Below are positions 30,807 to 39,703 of a stretch of 64,000 nucleotides of DNA, piece after piece. This DNA comes from Saccharomycopsis phalli (Eukaryota > Ascomycota > Saccharomycetes > Ascoideales > Saccharomycopsidaceae). A program made the translations under genes and the position numbers. Each line of letters starts with the position of its first letter. Positions within the stretch are counted from its first letter, which is position 1. The stretch covers positions 1,364,001-1,428,000 of the forward strand of contig CP073215.1 of the NCBI GenBank assembly GCA_020342235.1, read 5' to 3'. Under the pieces are notes generated by a model that was not told where the DNA came from, searched no databases, and worked only from the letters and a program-made list of their open reading frames with translations.

Positions 30807-31316
30807 ATGCGGAGGCTTAGTTCAACACGTTTGAAAATCACAAAGGCTATGTCCTGGAGCAGCGACGAAATCATAGTGAAGCTTACATATGACACCCTTG
30901 ATCCTGTTGAGCATCTCAATTTCGTCAAGACTAGGGATTCTGGTGCGGTAATTTTTTTTGCGGGCACAACTCGGCAAGACAAAAACGGGGAGCGTAGTGT
31001 GACTTACTTGGAATATGAGGCCCATGAAAAAATGGCGATTAATACCCTAAAAAGACTTGCAACACAAGCAAAGGAAAAGTTTACTACTGGGGAAAGTGTG
31101 TACATTAATCGGATATACGTCACTCACCGATTGGGCAAAGTTCCTGTGATGGAGGACAGTATTATTATAGCCGTTAGCGCAGGGCACCGGGCAGAAGGAT
31201 GGAAATGTATCGAATGGCTTCTAGAGGAGATCAAAAAGAGTGCCGAGATATGGAAAAACGAGTGCTACGACGATAACAAGAGCCAGTGGAAGAAAAATGA
31301 GAATTCCTGCATTTAA
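30807..31316 (+). CDS. Molybdopterin synthase large (catalytic) subunit, MoaE/MOCS2B type
   Basis: MoaE with its small sulfur-carrier partner MoaD converts cyclic pyranopterin monophosphate to molybdopterin, the core of molybdenum cofactor. The 169-residue frame (155 if Met 30849 is used, nearer the family's ~150) shows the family motifs in order. These are GAVIFFAGTTRQ, a LEYEAHEKMAINTL segment, VTHRLGKVPVMEDSIIIAVSAGHRAEGW, and the C-terminal EEIKKSAEIWKNE with the catalytic lysine region. The invariant arginine/histidine pair (GHR) is present, so it looks functional. Moco enzymes such as nitrate reductase are absent from S. cerevisiae and most budding yeasts. It overlaps no neighbour; MRP7 ends 13 bases away on the other strand. 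Confidence 0.9.
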   Translation: MRRLSSTRLKITKAMSWSSDEIIVKLTYDTLDPVEHLNFVKTRDSGAVIFFAGTTRQDKNGERSVTYLEYEAHEKMAINTLKRLATQAKEKFTTGESVYINRIYVTHRLGKVPVMEDSIIIAVSAGHRAEGWKCIEWLLEEIKKSAEIWKNECYDDNKSQWKKNENSCI

Positions 31317-31329
31317 TATATATACATGT

Positions 31330-32448
31330 CTATTTACCGAATGCCTCCTTAGATCTAAAGACGGTTTCCACCTCTTCCTTATTGTAATTGTATCGCTGGA
31401 AACTAACCGCATTCTTGGTCTTACTATCTACCACACCAACAGTTTCAGAGCGCACCGGCTTGGCGTATTGTCTTCTGAGATGCACAAGCTCAGATTTGCT
31501 AAACACCTGCGCGGTGTCCAACAACTTGAATACTTCGTCCCGCTTTAAGTTTCCGGCCTTGAGCTTTTCTATGATCTCCGTCTTCTTGGTGCTCTTCTCC
31601 TCGGCACTAAGTTTGGCCATTAGCGTGTAGTTCCAAGTGAACTCCACAGACTCTTGAATAAGCTTGGCCACCGATTCATGGGTTTTCTCCAACTCGGAAT
31701 ACTTGTCGCTGGTTATTTCGCCACGTCTCAACATCAATTTATAGTCGTACAAGATATTGAATGTCGCGTTCTCATTGGCATCAGCGATACTGAACCCATT
31801 TCTAATGTACCGCTCAAGCAACAACAACCGCTCACAAGCAATTTCCAGTTCCTCGGCACTGAGCTCCTTGCCATAAATTTTCTTGAAATCCTCCAATAAT
31901 GCTTTCTTCGTCGCCTCTCGTCTTGCCTCGCGGATGGCAACCTCCTTCTCCAGCTTTTGCTTAAGCAAATAGTCCTGTCTTGACAAGTGCTCCTCCTCAA
32001 TAAGAGCCTTTTCCGGGTCCATAATTTGCTCGTAGCCAAATCGTCTAACCCGAGGAGCCCAATGGTCTGTTGGCAATCTCAATTCCAGATGTAAAGCAAC
32101 TCCTACAAACTTACGCTTTGGGTGGAATGGATCAAGATAATACCGCACAAATCCCGGCTCTTTGGCAAAAATAGTATGGTCTCTACCAATGCCGGCGTTC
32201 TCACCAGGGAAATAAACTGTACCTCGCTGACGGTAGATAATTTCCCCCGTGCCAACGGCTTGTCCTTCATTCTTCTTTGCACCCAATCTTCGTCCTGCCG
32301 AATCCTTCATATGGGTCTTCGAACCTGCTGCTCTCTTGGTGGCAGTACGCACCTGTGTAAACACTTGCAAATTAGAAGTGAGCGACAGGCCGTTTTCCAC
32401 GAGTTTTGCAACTTTAGGCTGGGCTCTAAACAACCATCCCGATAACAT
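31330..32448 (-). CDS. MRP7: Mitochondrial large ribosomal subunit protein bL27m
   Basis: Mitoribosomal protein at the peptidyl-transferase centre. The protein has 372 residues (S. cerevisiae Mrp7 371). It has an N-terminal targeting region with hydrophobic and basic residues, then the bL27 core: TKRAAGSKTHMKDSAGRRLG, GTGEIIYRQRGT, FPGENAGIGRDHTIFA, GFVRYYLDPFHPKRKFVGVAL and RVRRFGY. A long helical fungal extension follows. The start is the first ATG; a TTG upstream is ignored. At least three CTG codons occur, one at a site where S. cerevisiae has Arg. Confidence 0.95.
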   Translation of the reverse strand: MLSGWLFRAQPKVAKLVENGLSLTSNLQVFTQVRTATKRAAGSKTHMKDSAGRRLGAKKNEGQAVGTGEIIYRQRGTVYFPGENAGIGRDHTIFAKEPGFVRYYLDPFHPKRKFVGVALHLELRLPTDHWAPRVRRFGYEQIMDPEKALIEEEHLSRQDYLLKQKLEKEVAIREARREATKKALLEDFKKIYGKELSAEELEIACERLLLLERYIRNGFSIADANENATFNILYDYKLMLRRGEITSDKYSELEKTHESVAKLIQESVEFTWNYTLMAKLSAEEKSTKKTEIIEKLKAGNLKRDEVFKLLDTAQVFSKSELVHLRRQYAKPVRSETVGVVDSKTKNAVSFQRYNYNKEEVETVFRSKEAFGK

Positions 32449-32734
32449 TTTCAGTTCCTTGACGTACCTCTGGAAATTTTCACGCAAATTGTGTGTGATT
32501 ACCCTACATTAAAAGCACACGTAGGCCACGGCGGGGCAACGACAATATCAGAGGCATACCCACGTTGTAAAAAATATATTGAATGGCATTTATTTATTGC
32601 TATATTATTAATTTACCTAAAAAAATTCATGGCATTGTCTGTTATCATGCTCCCGGTGACTTGTGGTCCGGGTAAGTTCGATATTCATCGATAATATGCA
32701 TCGGTCCTAAAGTAAACCACAGTAGGTACGCGAA

Positions 32735-33535
32735 ATGCCAGAAGCGGCCTTGAGTAGCGAGTGGGATATTATAATATCTACTCTTCAGGACATAACTGGG
32801 CTCTCTGACAGCCTAGAAAAATTACCGCGTCAGAAACTTGATGCTTTATCTTTAGAAGAGCTCAAAGCGGTAGTGGAGAAGAGTAGCGAGCACAAGGAAT
32901 CAATAGAAAAATGCCAGCGACTTGTCCAGCCTGTGATAGATAATTTGGTCAAGATCATTGGGCTAATGCAGAAGTCTGCTGCAGAGGCACCTGGGCCAAC
33001 TGCCGGAAAGCGTAAAAGACCTGAGCCTGGTAAAAAGGGCCGCTCGTTTTTCACGTCGCCATACAATCCAAGTGAGCCTATTATAATAGGATCGGAGGTT
33101 GCCTTCAAGCTACGGAGTGGCATCCAAGGAGAAGAATGGATCCAGTGTAGGGTCATGAAGGTTGTGGACACTGCTCGATTTGACGTGCGCGACCCCGAGC
33201 CAGACGAAAATAACAATCCCGGCAAGACGTACCGGTGTACGTGGAAGGAGGTGATACTAGTGCCTCCAGTGAGTGATTCTGATGGGCTCATGGATTATCC
33301 ATCGGGCACAAAGGTTCTAGCGAGGTACCCTGAGACGACGACGTTTTATCCAGCAGAAGTCATTGGGTCCAAAGTGAGTAAAAAACAAGGCATAATGTGG
33401 AGAAGTACTAATATTTAGCGGGACGGGAAGTGTAGACTAAAGTTTGAAGGGGAAGAGGAGGTAAACAAAGAGACTGAGGTGGATAGACGACTAGTGATTC
33501 CATTTCCAACACCCCAGAGCTCAAAGGCTCACTAA
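32735..33535 (+). CDS. SGF29: SAGA histone-mark reader Sgf29, two exons
   Basis: Subunit of SAGA/ADA that binds H3K4me3 through a tandem Tudor domain. Exons are 32735-33373 and 33419-33535, giving 251 residues (S. cerevisiae 259). The N-terminal half is helical. The Tudor domain, about 115-245, includes GSEVAFKLRSGIQGEEWIQC, FDVRDPEPDENN and SGTKVLARYPETTTFYPAEV. The last strands (RDGKCRLKFEGEEEV and RRLVIPFP) are in exon 2, so the unspliced frame would lose part of the second Tudor fold. It shares a 286-base divergent promoter region with MRP7. The neighbour UPF0357 gene is also near SGF29 on S. cerevisiae chromosome III. Confidence 0.94.
33374..33418 (+). other. SGF29: Intron of SGF29 (45 nt)
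   Basis: Donor GTGAGT, branch site TACTAAT, acceptor ATTTAG immediately after. Phase 0. The only in-frame stop on retention is the TAG that forms the 3' splice site itself. Confidence 0.92.
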
Positions 33536-33634
33536 CATGTATAGGTCATGTAAGAATGGAGACAATGTATGTGGTTGGGAGCACTGTGTATATATGTATG
33601 GAGTGATCCCCAGCCCTGCTGGGTAGCAAAACGT

Positions 33635-34048
33635 ATGGCTGATTTTATTCATCTTGTGTACGACTATCTCTACCATTTGTTGGGGTTCATTTTAATTGCT
33701 GGGATAATTTTGCTTTTTCATCTCAGACGTCGCTGGATCCCCATTGTTCAGAATTGGCAAGCCGAGAGAAGTAACCGTCGCTATTTGCCGTTGGTCAGTT
33801 CTGGAGGATTCCAAGATGATATAAACAGTGGATTGACCTCTGGAACATTTGACTTGGTTGCTAATAACAGTAGTGATTCTAGAAATGGCTTGGATGAGTC
33901 CGCCAAGAAGCAAATTATTGCCTTGATGAACCGCAAGGGCTTGACGTTTGATCTGGCTAGGGCAGAATACATATCGCAAAAGATGAAAGATAATCAAATT
34001 GGCCCAGACGGTATGCCACTAGACCCACGGGCTTTTACCTTTAGTTAA
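33635..34048 (+). CDS. UPF0357 family single-pass membrane protein (YCL012C-like)
   Basis: A 137-residue protein of unknown function. One hydrophobic segment near residues 9-30 is followed by a basic stretch (HLRRRW). The conserved C-terminal part is LDESAKKQIIALMNRKGLTFD-ARAEY, split here at the CTG codon at residue 107, and ends in IGPDGMPLDPRAFTF. The last motif is the UPF0357 signature (GxDGxPxDPKxVTF). At the CTG site relatives have polar residues, fitting serine rather than leucine. The frame is open upstream to an ATG at 33569, but that extension is not like the family, so Met 33635 is preferred. It follows SGF29 in tandem by 99 bases. Confidence 0.8.
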   Translation: MADFIHLVYDYLYHLLGFILIAGIILLFHLRRRWIPIVQNWQAERSNRRYLPLVSSGGFQDDINSGLTSGTFDLVANNSSDSRNGLDESAKKQIIALMNRKGLTFDLARAEYISQKMKDNQIGPDGMPLDPRAFTFS

Positions 34049-34299
34049 TAGTTACAACTTGGCTCAAGCGCACAGGCTGGCCTCCCAGGTTGTATAATAA
34101 GTTTTTTATTTGCATAGGATAGTTTATTTACATTTTATATTTGGCTTATTTATCAATCCTAACCAGTCTTTCATATCTTGGATGCAGTGCTCAGGCTATT
34201 GGTAACCCTGTAGTTTTTCATCCTTGAAAAAATGGTCACCATTGTGTATTTTCACACCAGAAGCTTATTTCAAATTATTTCTCCTCATCAAAATTTGAA

Positions 34300-35037
34300 A
34301 TGTCTCTACGCAACAAGTCCCCAGTTCATATATCCAGCAAACCACAATCAATAGATGATCCTATGGTGCGCCAAATGTCAGATGGGGTCTTTGAGAACCA
34401 ATTTTCACCTAAACTACTTGCAACTTCTGTGGAGCAGAATGGAAAATTGAATGGGCTACTAGTGCCTTCCACATCGTCTATATCGTTGTTATCACTAAGT
34501 AATGAGAAGAACTCGTCCGATTTAACCGAGGTATCCAGTGCACCTGACCATGATAACAAGCAAATTGGAGATCCAGGTAATCTAGTGACACCCGCACTAT
34601 CCTCAGGGTCTATACTGGCACAAAATTTTTCTCCTCTGAAACAACGAGCTGCGTATTGGAACCAGCTTTCTCAGCAGCGGCGACCCAATTTCATATCGAC
34701 ACACTCCAATACTAATATTTCGAGATTGTCGGCCCAGCTTAAGTCTAGTATCGCCTCACCTGTGAAAATAAGCGACCACTCAAATCTTGGTATAAATACT
34801 ACACAAGTCCCTGATAGCCCCGGCTTAGATCCTTATACCCCCTCAAGAAACATTAGTCATTTATCTCTTTCAGGATTGCATATCGAATCCCCTAATAACA
34901 ATGGTCATGAGTCTCCCATACTCGCCCCAGTCCAGACCCCAGGTAGTGGATTTTGCATGACACCTTTGAATTTATCGTACAAGTTGGATCCATTGGCCGA
35001 GGATTATGATAAAGTTGGCAAAAATGAAAATTCATAA
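34300..35037 (+). CDS. Uncharacterised Ser/Thr-Pro-rich protein
   Basis: I do not recognise this 245-residue protein. It is predicted disordered, rich in Ser, Asn and Pro, with no membrane segment. It carries about ten SP/TP sites (FSPK, VTPA, FSPLK, ASPVK, DSPG, YTPSR, ESPN, ESPI, QTPG, MTPL), the pattern of a protein-kinase-regulated regulator such as a Cdk or MAPK target. The most ordered-looking piece is NFSPLKQRAAYWNQLSQQRRP near 105-125. Codon use is ordinary. It lies between UPF0357 and a long intergenic region. It is probably a real gene, given its length in an AT-rich context and the clean ATG, but conservation is unknown. Confidence 0.6.
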   Translation: MSLRNKSPVHISSKPQSIDDPMVRQMSDGVFENQFSPKLLATSVEQNGKLNGLLVPSTSSISLLSLSNEKNSSDLTEVSSAPDHDNKQIGDPGNLVTPALSSGSILAQNFSPLKQRAAYWNQLSQQRRPNFISTHSNTNISRLSAQLKSSIASPVKISDHSNLGINTTQVPDSPGLDPYTPSRNISHLSLSGLHIESPNNNGHESPILAPVQTPGSGFCMTPLNLSYKLDPLAEDYDKVGKNENS

Positions 35038-36929
35038 AGCATCCACGGGTGGATATCAAGTTCATTCCTACGCCCCTTTTTCTTTAGACCTATTTTTCTT
35101 GTCGTGTGATGATTAGTGCTGGTACCGTTAAAGAACAGGTTTCTTTGCATGACCGCTCATGTCCACGTTTTTGCACCATGGGTGCCCTTTGATTAAAATG
35201 AATCAATTGTAAAATATTATAGCAAGGGATCTGGCTGTTTTTTCTGTTCTTTAATAGACTATATATATCTGATGTTGATATAGGCGGGATTATTAGCATT
35301 ATCCCATCATCTTAGTAAACTAACCGTTATTACGATTCTCGATCAAAGTGCTTAGAGGACGGTTTACAGAGAATATACAGGAAAAGGAGTTCTGGTTCTC
35401 ATGGTGCTGTTGGATAAATTAATACTGCGAGGTTTGGAACCATTCCGAGAAAGGAAATGCATAACACCTGGTTGACGTATCTGGCATGAAGATGGACCCC
35501 TCTCATTTATCTATAACCGAGAAGATCCGATTCAAATGTGATGACAGTTACTTAAGCTGTCTACTTTCATCACAGGATGCCCATTGAGCGTTGACTACGG
35601 CACCATTTCCTTATCCTGAAAACTGTACATGATATAGCGCAAGTCAATTCTGGTAATAGAGATTTATATACTGTGACGTTAGAGTCTTGAGCAAGACACG
35701 GCGCACCAATTATTGGCAAATACAGTGACATGCTGCATTACTAAATGAAAATTATGGATTTTTAGTCGCGGTGCTTCCTTGGGTACCTTTTATATGGCAG
35801 AGTAATTATGAGTCGTTAATAAATCTGTGCGGGTAAGTATGTATTGAATCCATAGCCCAATGTAAGGTCACGCCCTATAATATCACATCATTTCACACAC
35901 AATGACAGTCAATGTCTTAGTCGCGATGACATCTAAAACTTCGACACGATAGGCACGTTGTAGGGTAGGCCATTGCTGACTCGCCTTGGCAACATGTATG
36001 TAGCATGAGTTTGGCGAATCACCCCATTATTTCACGTTACTTCAAACTTAATAAGTTGATTTATTACAGACTGTGACTATTAAGACGAGTGTTTGGATTT
36101 ATTAATACCAACTATCATCACAGGAATCGACTAACGTATGCACTGCTCTAATATCATAAAGTGACATGACTTGGACCAATATACTAGTAGACAAGTGGCT
36201 GCACCTGAAATAATCACCAATTGGTGCTTAAGCATATGGGCGTCACGTGGACCCTGCATCCAATGTAGGAATATTTATGGCAATATTGAGGAGCCGTGAT
36301 GGCCTATTTTATTTAGATGTAATGGGTGGTCATTTTATTATCGTAATGAGCAGTCCGGGTTGCGAGTCGCTTCTGGCGATTGGCTTAATGGCGCTAAATT
36401 AGTCTATTTCTGGCTTCTCCGAGAACTTGGCGCACAGCTCCGGGGACTGCATGAGTATTCCTGGAGAAGTCATAACAGAGGATGTCAAATAGACACGGAA
36501 TTAAGCGTTGTTGTAAGCTGGAGTAGACTCGTCCCGGCTAATTAATTGAGGAATTTCAATAATATTTCGCCAGGTAGACTATCAGGCGCCTGTATTGGTT
36601 AATATGTAACAATCGTGATTCGACGCGGAAATTTCATGCTGCCGCACTAGGTTTCGTGGGGTAAAGAGTCGTATAAATGGGCACAGCACTACATCACAAA
36701 GTAGCCATCAAACTGTGTAGGTAGCGACTCACGGGCTTGAGGATTCTATCCTATGGCGTTGATTCGGTAATTAAGGGCTATTTATTCGCTGATTTGTGGG
36801 TGAATGGCCCACCTTCGGTACCATATGCAACCAGGTCCGAATAGCCTATAGGCACCCCAGGTAATATATAAACCTTTGAATTCCACACGATAATCATTAG
36901 CTCAATTCCAAAAGGAAAATTCAATCACA
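35038..36929. other. 1.9-kb intergenic region upstream of the DapA-like gene
   Basis: No gene is supported; the best open frame (36360-36545 +) is short and featureless. A TCACGTGG with CACGTG core lies at 36243-36250, TATA-like motifs occur at about 36670 and 36865, and GGTACCTTTTATAT at about 35791 resembles a site in the transporter's upstream region. It is probably mainly a promoter for the gene at 36930. Confidence 0.45.
36865..36872 (+). promoter_or_regulatory. TATA box of the DapA-family gene
   Basis: TATATAAA lies about 57 bases before the ATG of a gene with strong codon bias, a usual spacing for yeast. Confidence 0.55.
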
Positions 36930-37859
36930 ATGTCACAACCACCAGCATCCGGTCTCTATCCACCAGTCCCAACTTTCTTCAAAGCTGACGGCTGGACTGT
37001 CGACTACGAAACACAAGCTGCTCACGCCAAGTATCTTGCCAGCAACGGTTTGCCAGGGTTGGTGATCAACGGTTCTACCGGTGAGAACGCCCATTTGAAC
37101 AGAGAGGAGAGAATGAAGTTGATCCAGACTGTTCACGAGGCTGCTCCACAGTTACTTGTCATTGCCGGTGTGGCTGAGAACTCCGTTGAGGGTGCTGTTG
37201 CCGAGATCACTGCTGCCAAAGAGAACGGAGCCAAGTATGCGCTCGTTGTCTCTGCCAACTACTTCGGTGCCTCCACCTCCCAGCAGGGAATTGTCAGCTG
37301 GTTCTCCAAGGTTGCTGACAAGTCTCCTTTGCCAATCTTGGTGTACTTGTTCCCAGGTGTCACCAACGGAATTGTCATCCAGGGTGACAGCTTCGAGAAG
37401 TTGGCCCAACACCCAAACATTGTTGGTGCCAAGTTCACCTACCTTGACACTTCCTTGTTCGTCAAGGTTGGTCTCAACCCTAAGGTCCAAAGTGCCGCCT
37501 TTTCCATCTTCCCAGGTTTCGCCAACTTCTTGTTGCCAGCCTTTGCCGCTGGATCAAAGGGTTTGATCGACGGTTTGGGTAACTGCTTCCCAAAGGCCAC
37601 CGCCAAGTTGTTGGACTACGCCTTGAAGGGTGACTTTGGCAAGGATGCCCAAGAATTACAATACAAGTTGGCTCTTGCCGAGCAAGTCTGTGTGGACGGA
37701 GGTGTCGTTGCCACCAAGTACCTCATCAAGCACTTTGCTGGATTCGGTGAGACTGTTGTCGGAAGACCACCATTGGACGTTGCTTTCGATGGAGAACTCT
37801 TCAACTCCAAGTACTTGCCTTTGATCGAGCCATTGGCTGCTGTTGAGAAAAGTTTATAA
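36930..37859 (+). CDS. DapA/DHDPS-family aldolase or lyase (class I, Schiff base)
   Basis: The 309-residue protein is a TIM-barrel enzyme of the dihydrodipicolinate synthase/N-acetylneuraminate lyase family. It has the substrate motif NGSTGEN near 48-54, the catalytic tyrosine at about 139 (ILVYLFPG) and the Schiff-base lysine at about 168 (IVGAKFT). Yeasts make lysine by the aminoadipate route, so it is not a lysine enzyme. Fungal members act on 2-keto-3-deoxy sugar acids or 4-hydroxy-2-oxoglutarate; the N-terminus resembles fungal 2-keto-3-deoxy-L-galactonate aldolases. The exact substrate is not decidable here. Codon use is extremely biased (TTG, GGT, GCC, AAG, no CTG), like a very highly expressed gene. 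It sits behind a 1.9-kb upstream region. Confidence 0.85.
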   Translation: MSQPPASGLYPPVPTFFKADGWTVDYETQAAHAKYLASNGLPGLVINGSTGENAHLNREERMKLIQTVHEAAPQLLVIAGVAENSVEGAVAEITAAKENGAKYALVVSANYFGASTSQQGIVSWFSKVADKSPLPILVYLFPGVTNGIVIQGDSFEKLAQHPNIVGAKFTYLDTSLFVKVGLNPKVQSAAFSIFPGFANFLLPAFAAGSKGLIDGLGNCFPKATAKLLDYALKGDFGKDAQELQYKLALAEQVCVDGGVVATKYLIKHFAGFGETVVGRPPLDVAFDGELFNSKYLPLIEPLAAVEKSL

Positions 37860-37891
37860 ACTACATAAAGATAAAATTAATTAACGGTTTT

Positions 37892-39592
37892 TTATGACAT
37901 CAACGTATTCACCGCCCAGTCGACACTCAACGTCCGAAGATCAGTGTACATCTGACCAACCCCAACAAACAAAATCGGAATACCAGTCGAGTACACCATG
38001 TTCACCATCGTGCCGATCAAATCCCCAACAGTGTCACACTTGCTGATAATAAAGAAATCAATCTGCCTGCCTGCTCCCGCAAACGACTTGTTGAAATTCT
38101 TGGCCTGCATCACAGAATCCGTCCCCACAAGTGCCTCACCCACCATAATAATCTTATCTGGATTTGCCGCAATGGCAAAGTCCTTCAACGGGGCCATCAA
38201 CTTGGAATCATTATGTCTTCGCCCAGCAGTGTCCATTAAAACAATATCATAGCCCTCACTCTTTGCGTATTCAATCGAGTTTTTGGCAATCTGTGCAACC
38301 TTGTTCACATTCCCATACCCTTGCTCAAACACCTTTAATTTGCTGTTAATCTTCTGACTAACAATAAGCTTATTCAAATTCCGCTCGTGTACTTTCAACT
38401 GCTCCACTGCCCCGGATCGGAAGGTATCACATGCAGCTATCAATACATTGAACTTGTTGTTCAAAAGCCAGTATGCAAGCTTCGACAAATTGGTAGACTT
38501 TCCCACTCCATTCACACCAACAATACTAATGACATATGGCGACTTGGAAGCCTTCAGCTTCTTCTTGTAAATTTCCTGCAAGAGGTTCACCGATGTGTTG
38601 GGAGTGAGGATCTTCGTCAATTCACGCGTGAGACTGTCGGTTATTTGGGACTCAATCGACTGGAAGTTCTTGGTTTTAGAGCCCAATAATGACGTCTCCA
38701 AAGATGACACAAGTTTATCCGAGATTTCTGCACTCACATTCTTCTTGATCAAATTCTCCTTGATCAACTTTGATGACTTTTTCAAATCCGCCTCTGTAAT
38801 CGTCTTCCCACCAATATATTTCCGTAAAAAGTCAAACCTCGAAGTGGTATTCACCTTCTCTTTCTTTGAATTCAAAATCGAATCAATTTCTTTCGACATA
38901 TCATTGATAATAAACCCATTCCCTGTATTGGAGCCATAGTTTTTATCTCCAACCAACTTGCTAACATCTTCATCTTCGTCCCCTATAGCACCTTTAGTAT
39001 TGTCAGTAAAGTCCAAAGTATCGTAATTATCTTCATCAATCTCTCCATTCTCGGTCCATCTTCTACCTTTTTTCAGCTTGGCTTTTGCCTTTGAAGAGAG
39101 CTTAGAATCAACAGTCTTTTCAGAAACTGGTTTCTCGTCTTCTGCTTCCGCCACCTCCTCCTCATCCGGACCAGACGTTATATTTTCCATCTTCTTAAGT
39201 AGAGCCTCATAATATTGTTTAAAGTCTTTTTCCTTTATTTCATTTTTAATTGAAGTAAAATCAGATGCGTCACAGTCATCCAAAATCACACTGACAAACA
39301 CTTCTTTTAAATGTTTAAGAAACTGGGAAATTTTGTTGGCTTCAGATGCCTTTGTGGTTAAGGTAGAATATGTAACCGCAAATATTATCGAATCGTTTTT
39401 TATAGCCAAAAACTTCACCACATCAGCACCTTTGCCAAAGGTGTTGACCTCAGAACCGCTACTTGGTGCATACTGAACAAAGTTGGCAGTTATCATCTGG
39501 TTAACAAGTGCCAGAGACTTTGAGGTCGCTCTGTCCTTGAATAAAACTATTCCAGACCCTGTGGTCACGACTAAACTGTCATAGTTCAACAT
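37892..39592 (-). CDS. SRP101: Signal recognition particle receptor alpha subunit
   Basis: ER-bound GTPase that docks SRP-ribosome complexes at the translocon. It has 566 residues. The SRX domain (about 1-150) binds the beta subunit; then comes a charged linker and the NG GTPase domain from about 265. GTPase motifs seen: GVNGVGKST near 357, ACDTFRSGAVEQL, DTAGRRHND, and SKCDTVGDLIGT. It ends AVNTLMS, as S. cerevisiae Srp101 does. Met 39592 was chosen because SRX domains begin right after it; the frame extends upstream to a GTG with an internal ATG at 39643. Confidence 0.96.
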   Translation of the reverse strand: MLNYDSLVVTTGSGIVLFKDRATSKSLALVNQMITANFVQYAPSSGSEVNTFGKGADVVKFLAIKNDSIIFAVTYSTLTTKASEANKISQFLKHLKEVFVSVILDDCDASDFTSIKNEIKEKDFKQYYEALLKKMENITSGPDEEEVAEAEDEKPVSEKTVDSKLSSKAKAKLKKGRRWTENGEIDEDNYDTLDFTDNTKGAIGDEDEDVSKLVGDKNYGSNTGNGFIINDMSKEIDSILNSKKEKVNTTSRFDFLRKYIGGKTITEADLKKSSKLIKENLIKKNVSAEISDKLVSSLETSLLGSKTKNFQSIESQITDSLTRELTKILTPNTSVNLLQEIYKKKLKASKSPYVISIVGVNGVGKSTNLSKLAYWLLNNKFNVLIAACDTFRSGAVEQLKVHERNLNKLIVSQKINSKLKVFEQGYGNVNKVAQIAKNSIEYAKSEGYDIVLMDTAGRRHNDSKLMAPLKDFAIAANPDKIIMVGEALVGTDSVMQAKNFNKSFAGAGRQIDFFIISKCDTVGDLIGTMVNMVYSTGIPILFVGVGQMYTDLRTLSVDWAVNTLMS

Positions 39593-39703
39593 GAGATCGC
39601 TCGCTATATTTAGGCAAAAAGTACAAGTTGATCGGACGCACATTAATCCCGTGCCTCTAACCTCATACACAAGCTACAGTCTTTACAATGACGTCAATAT
39701 TAA

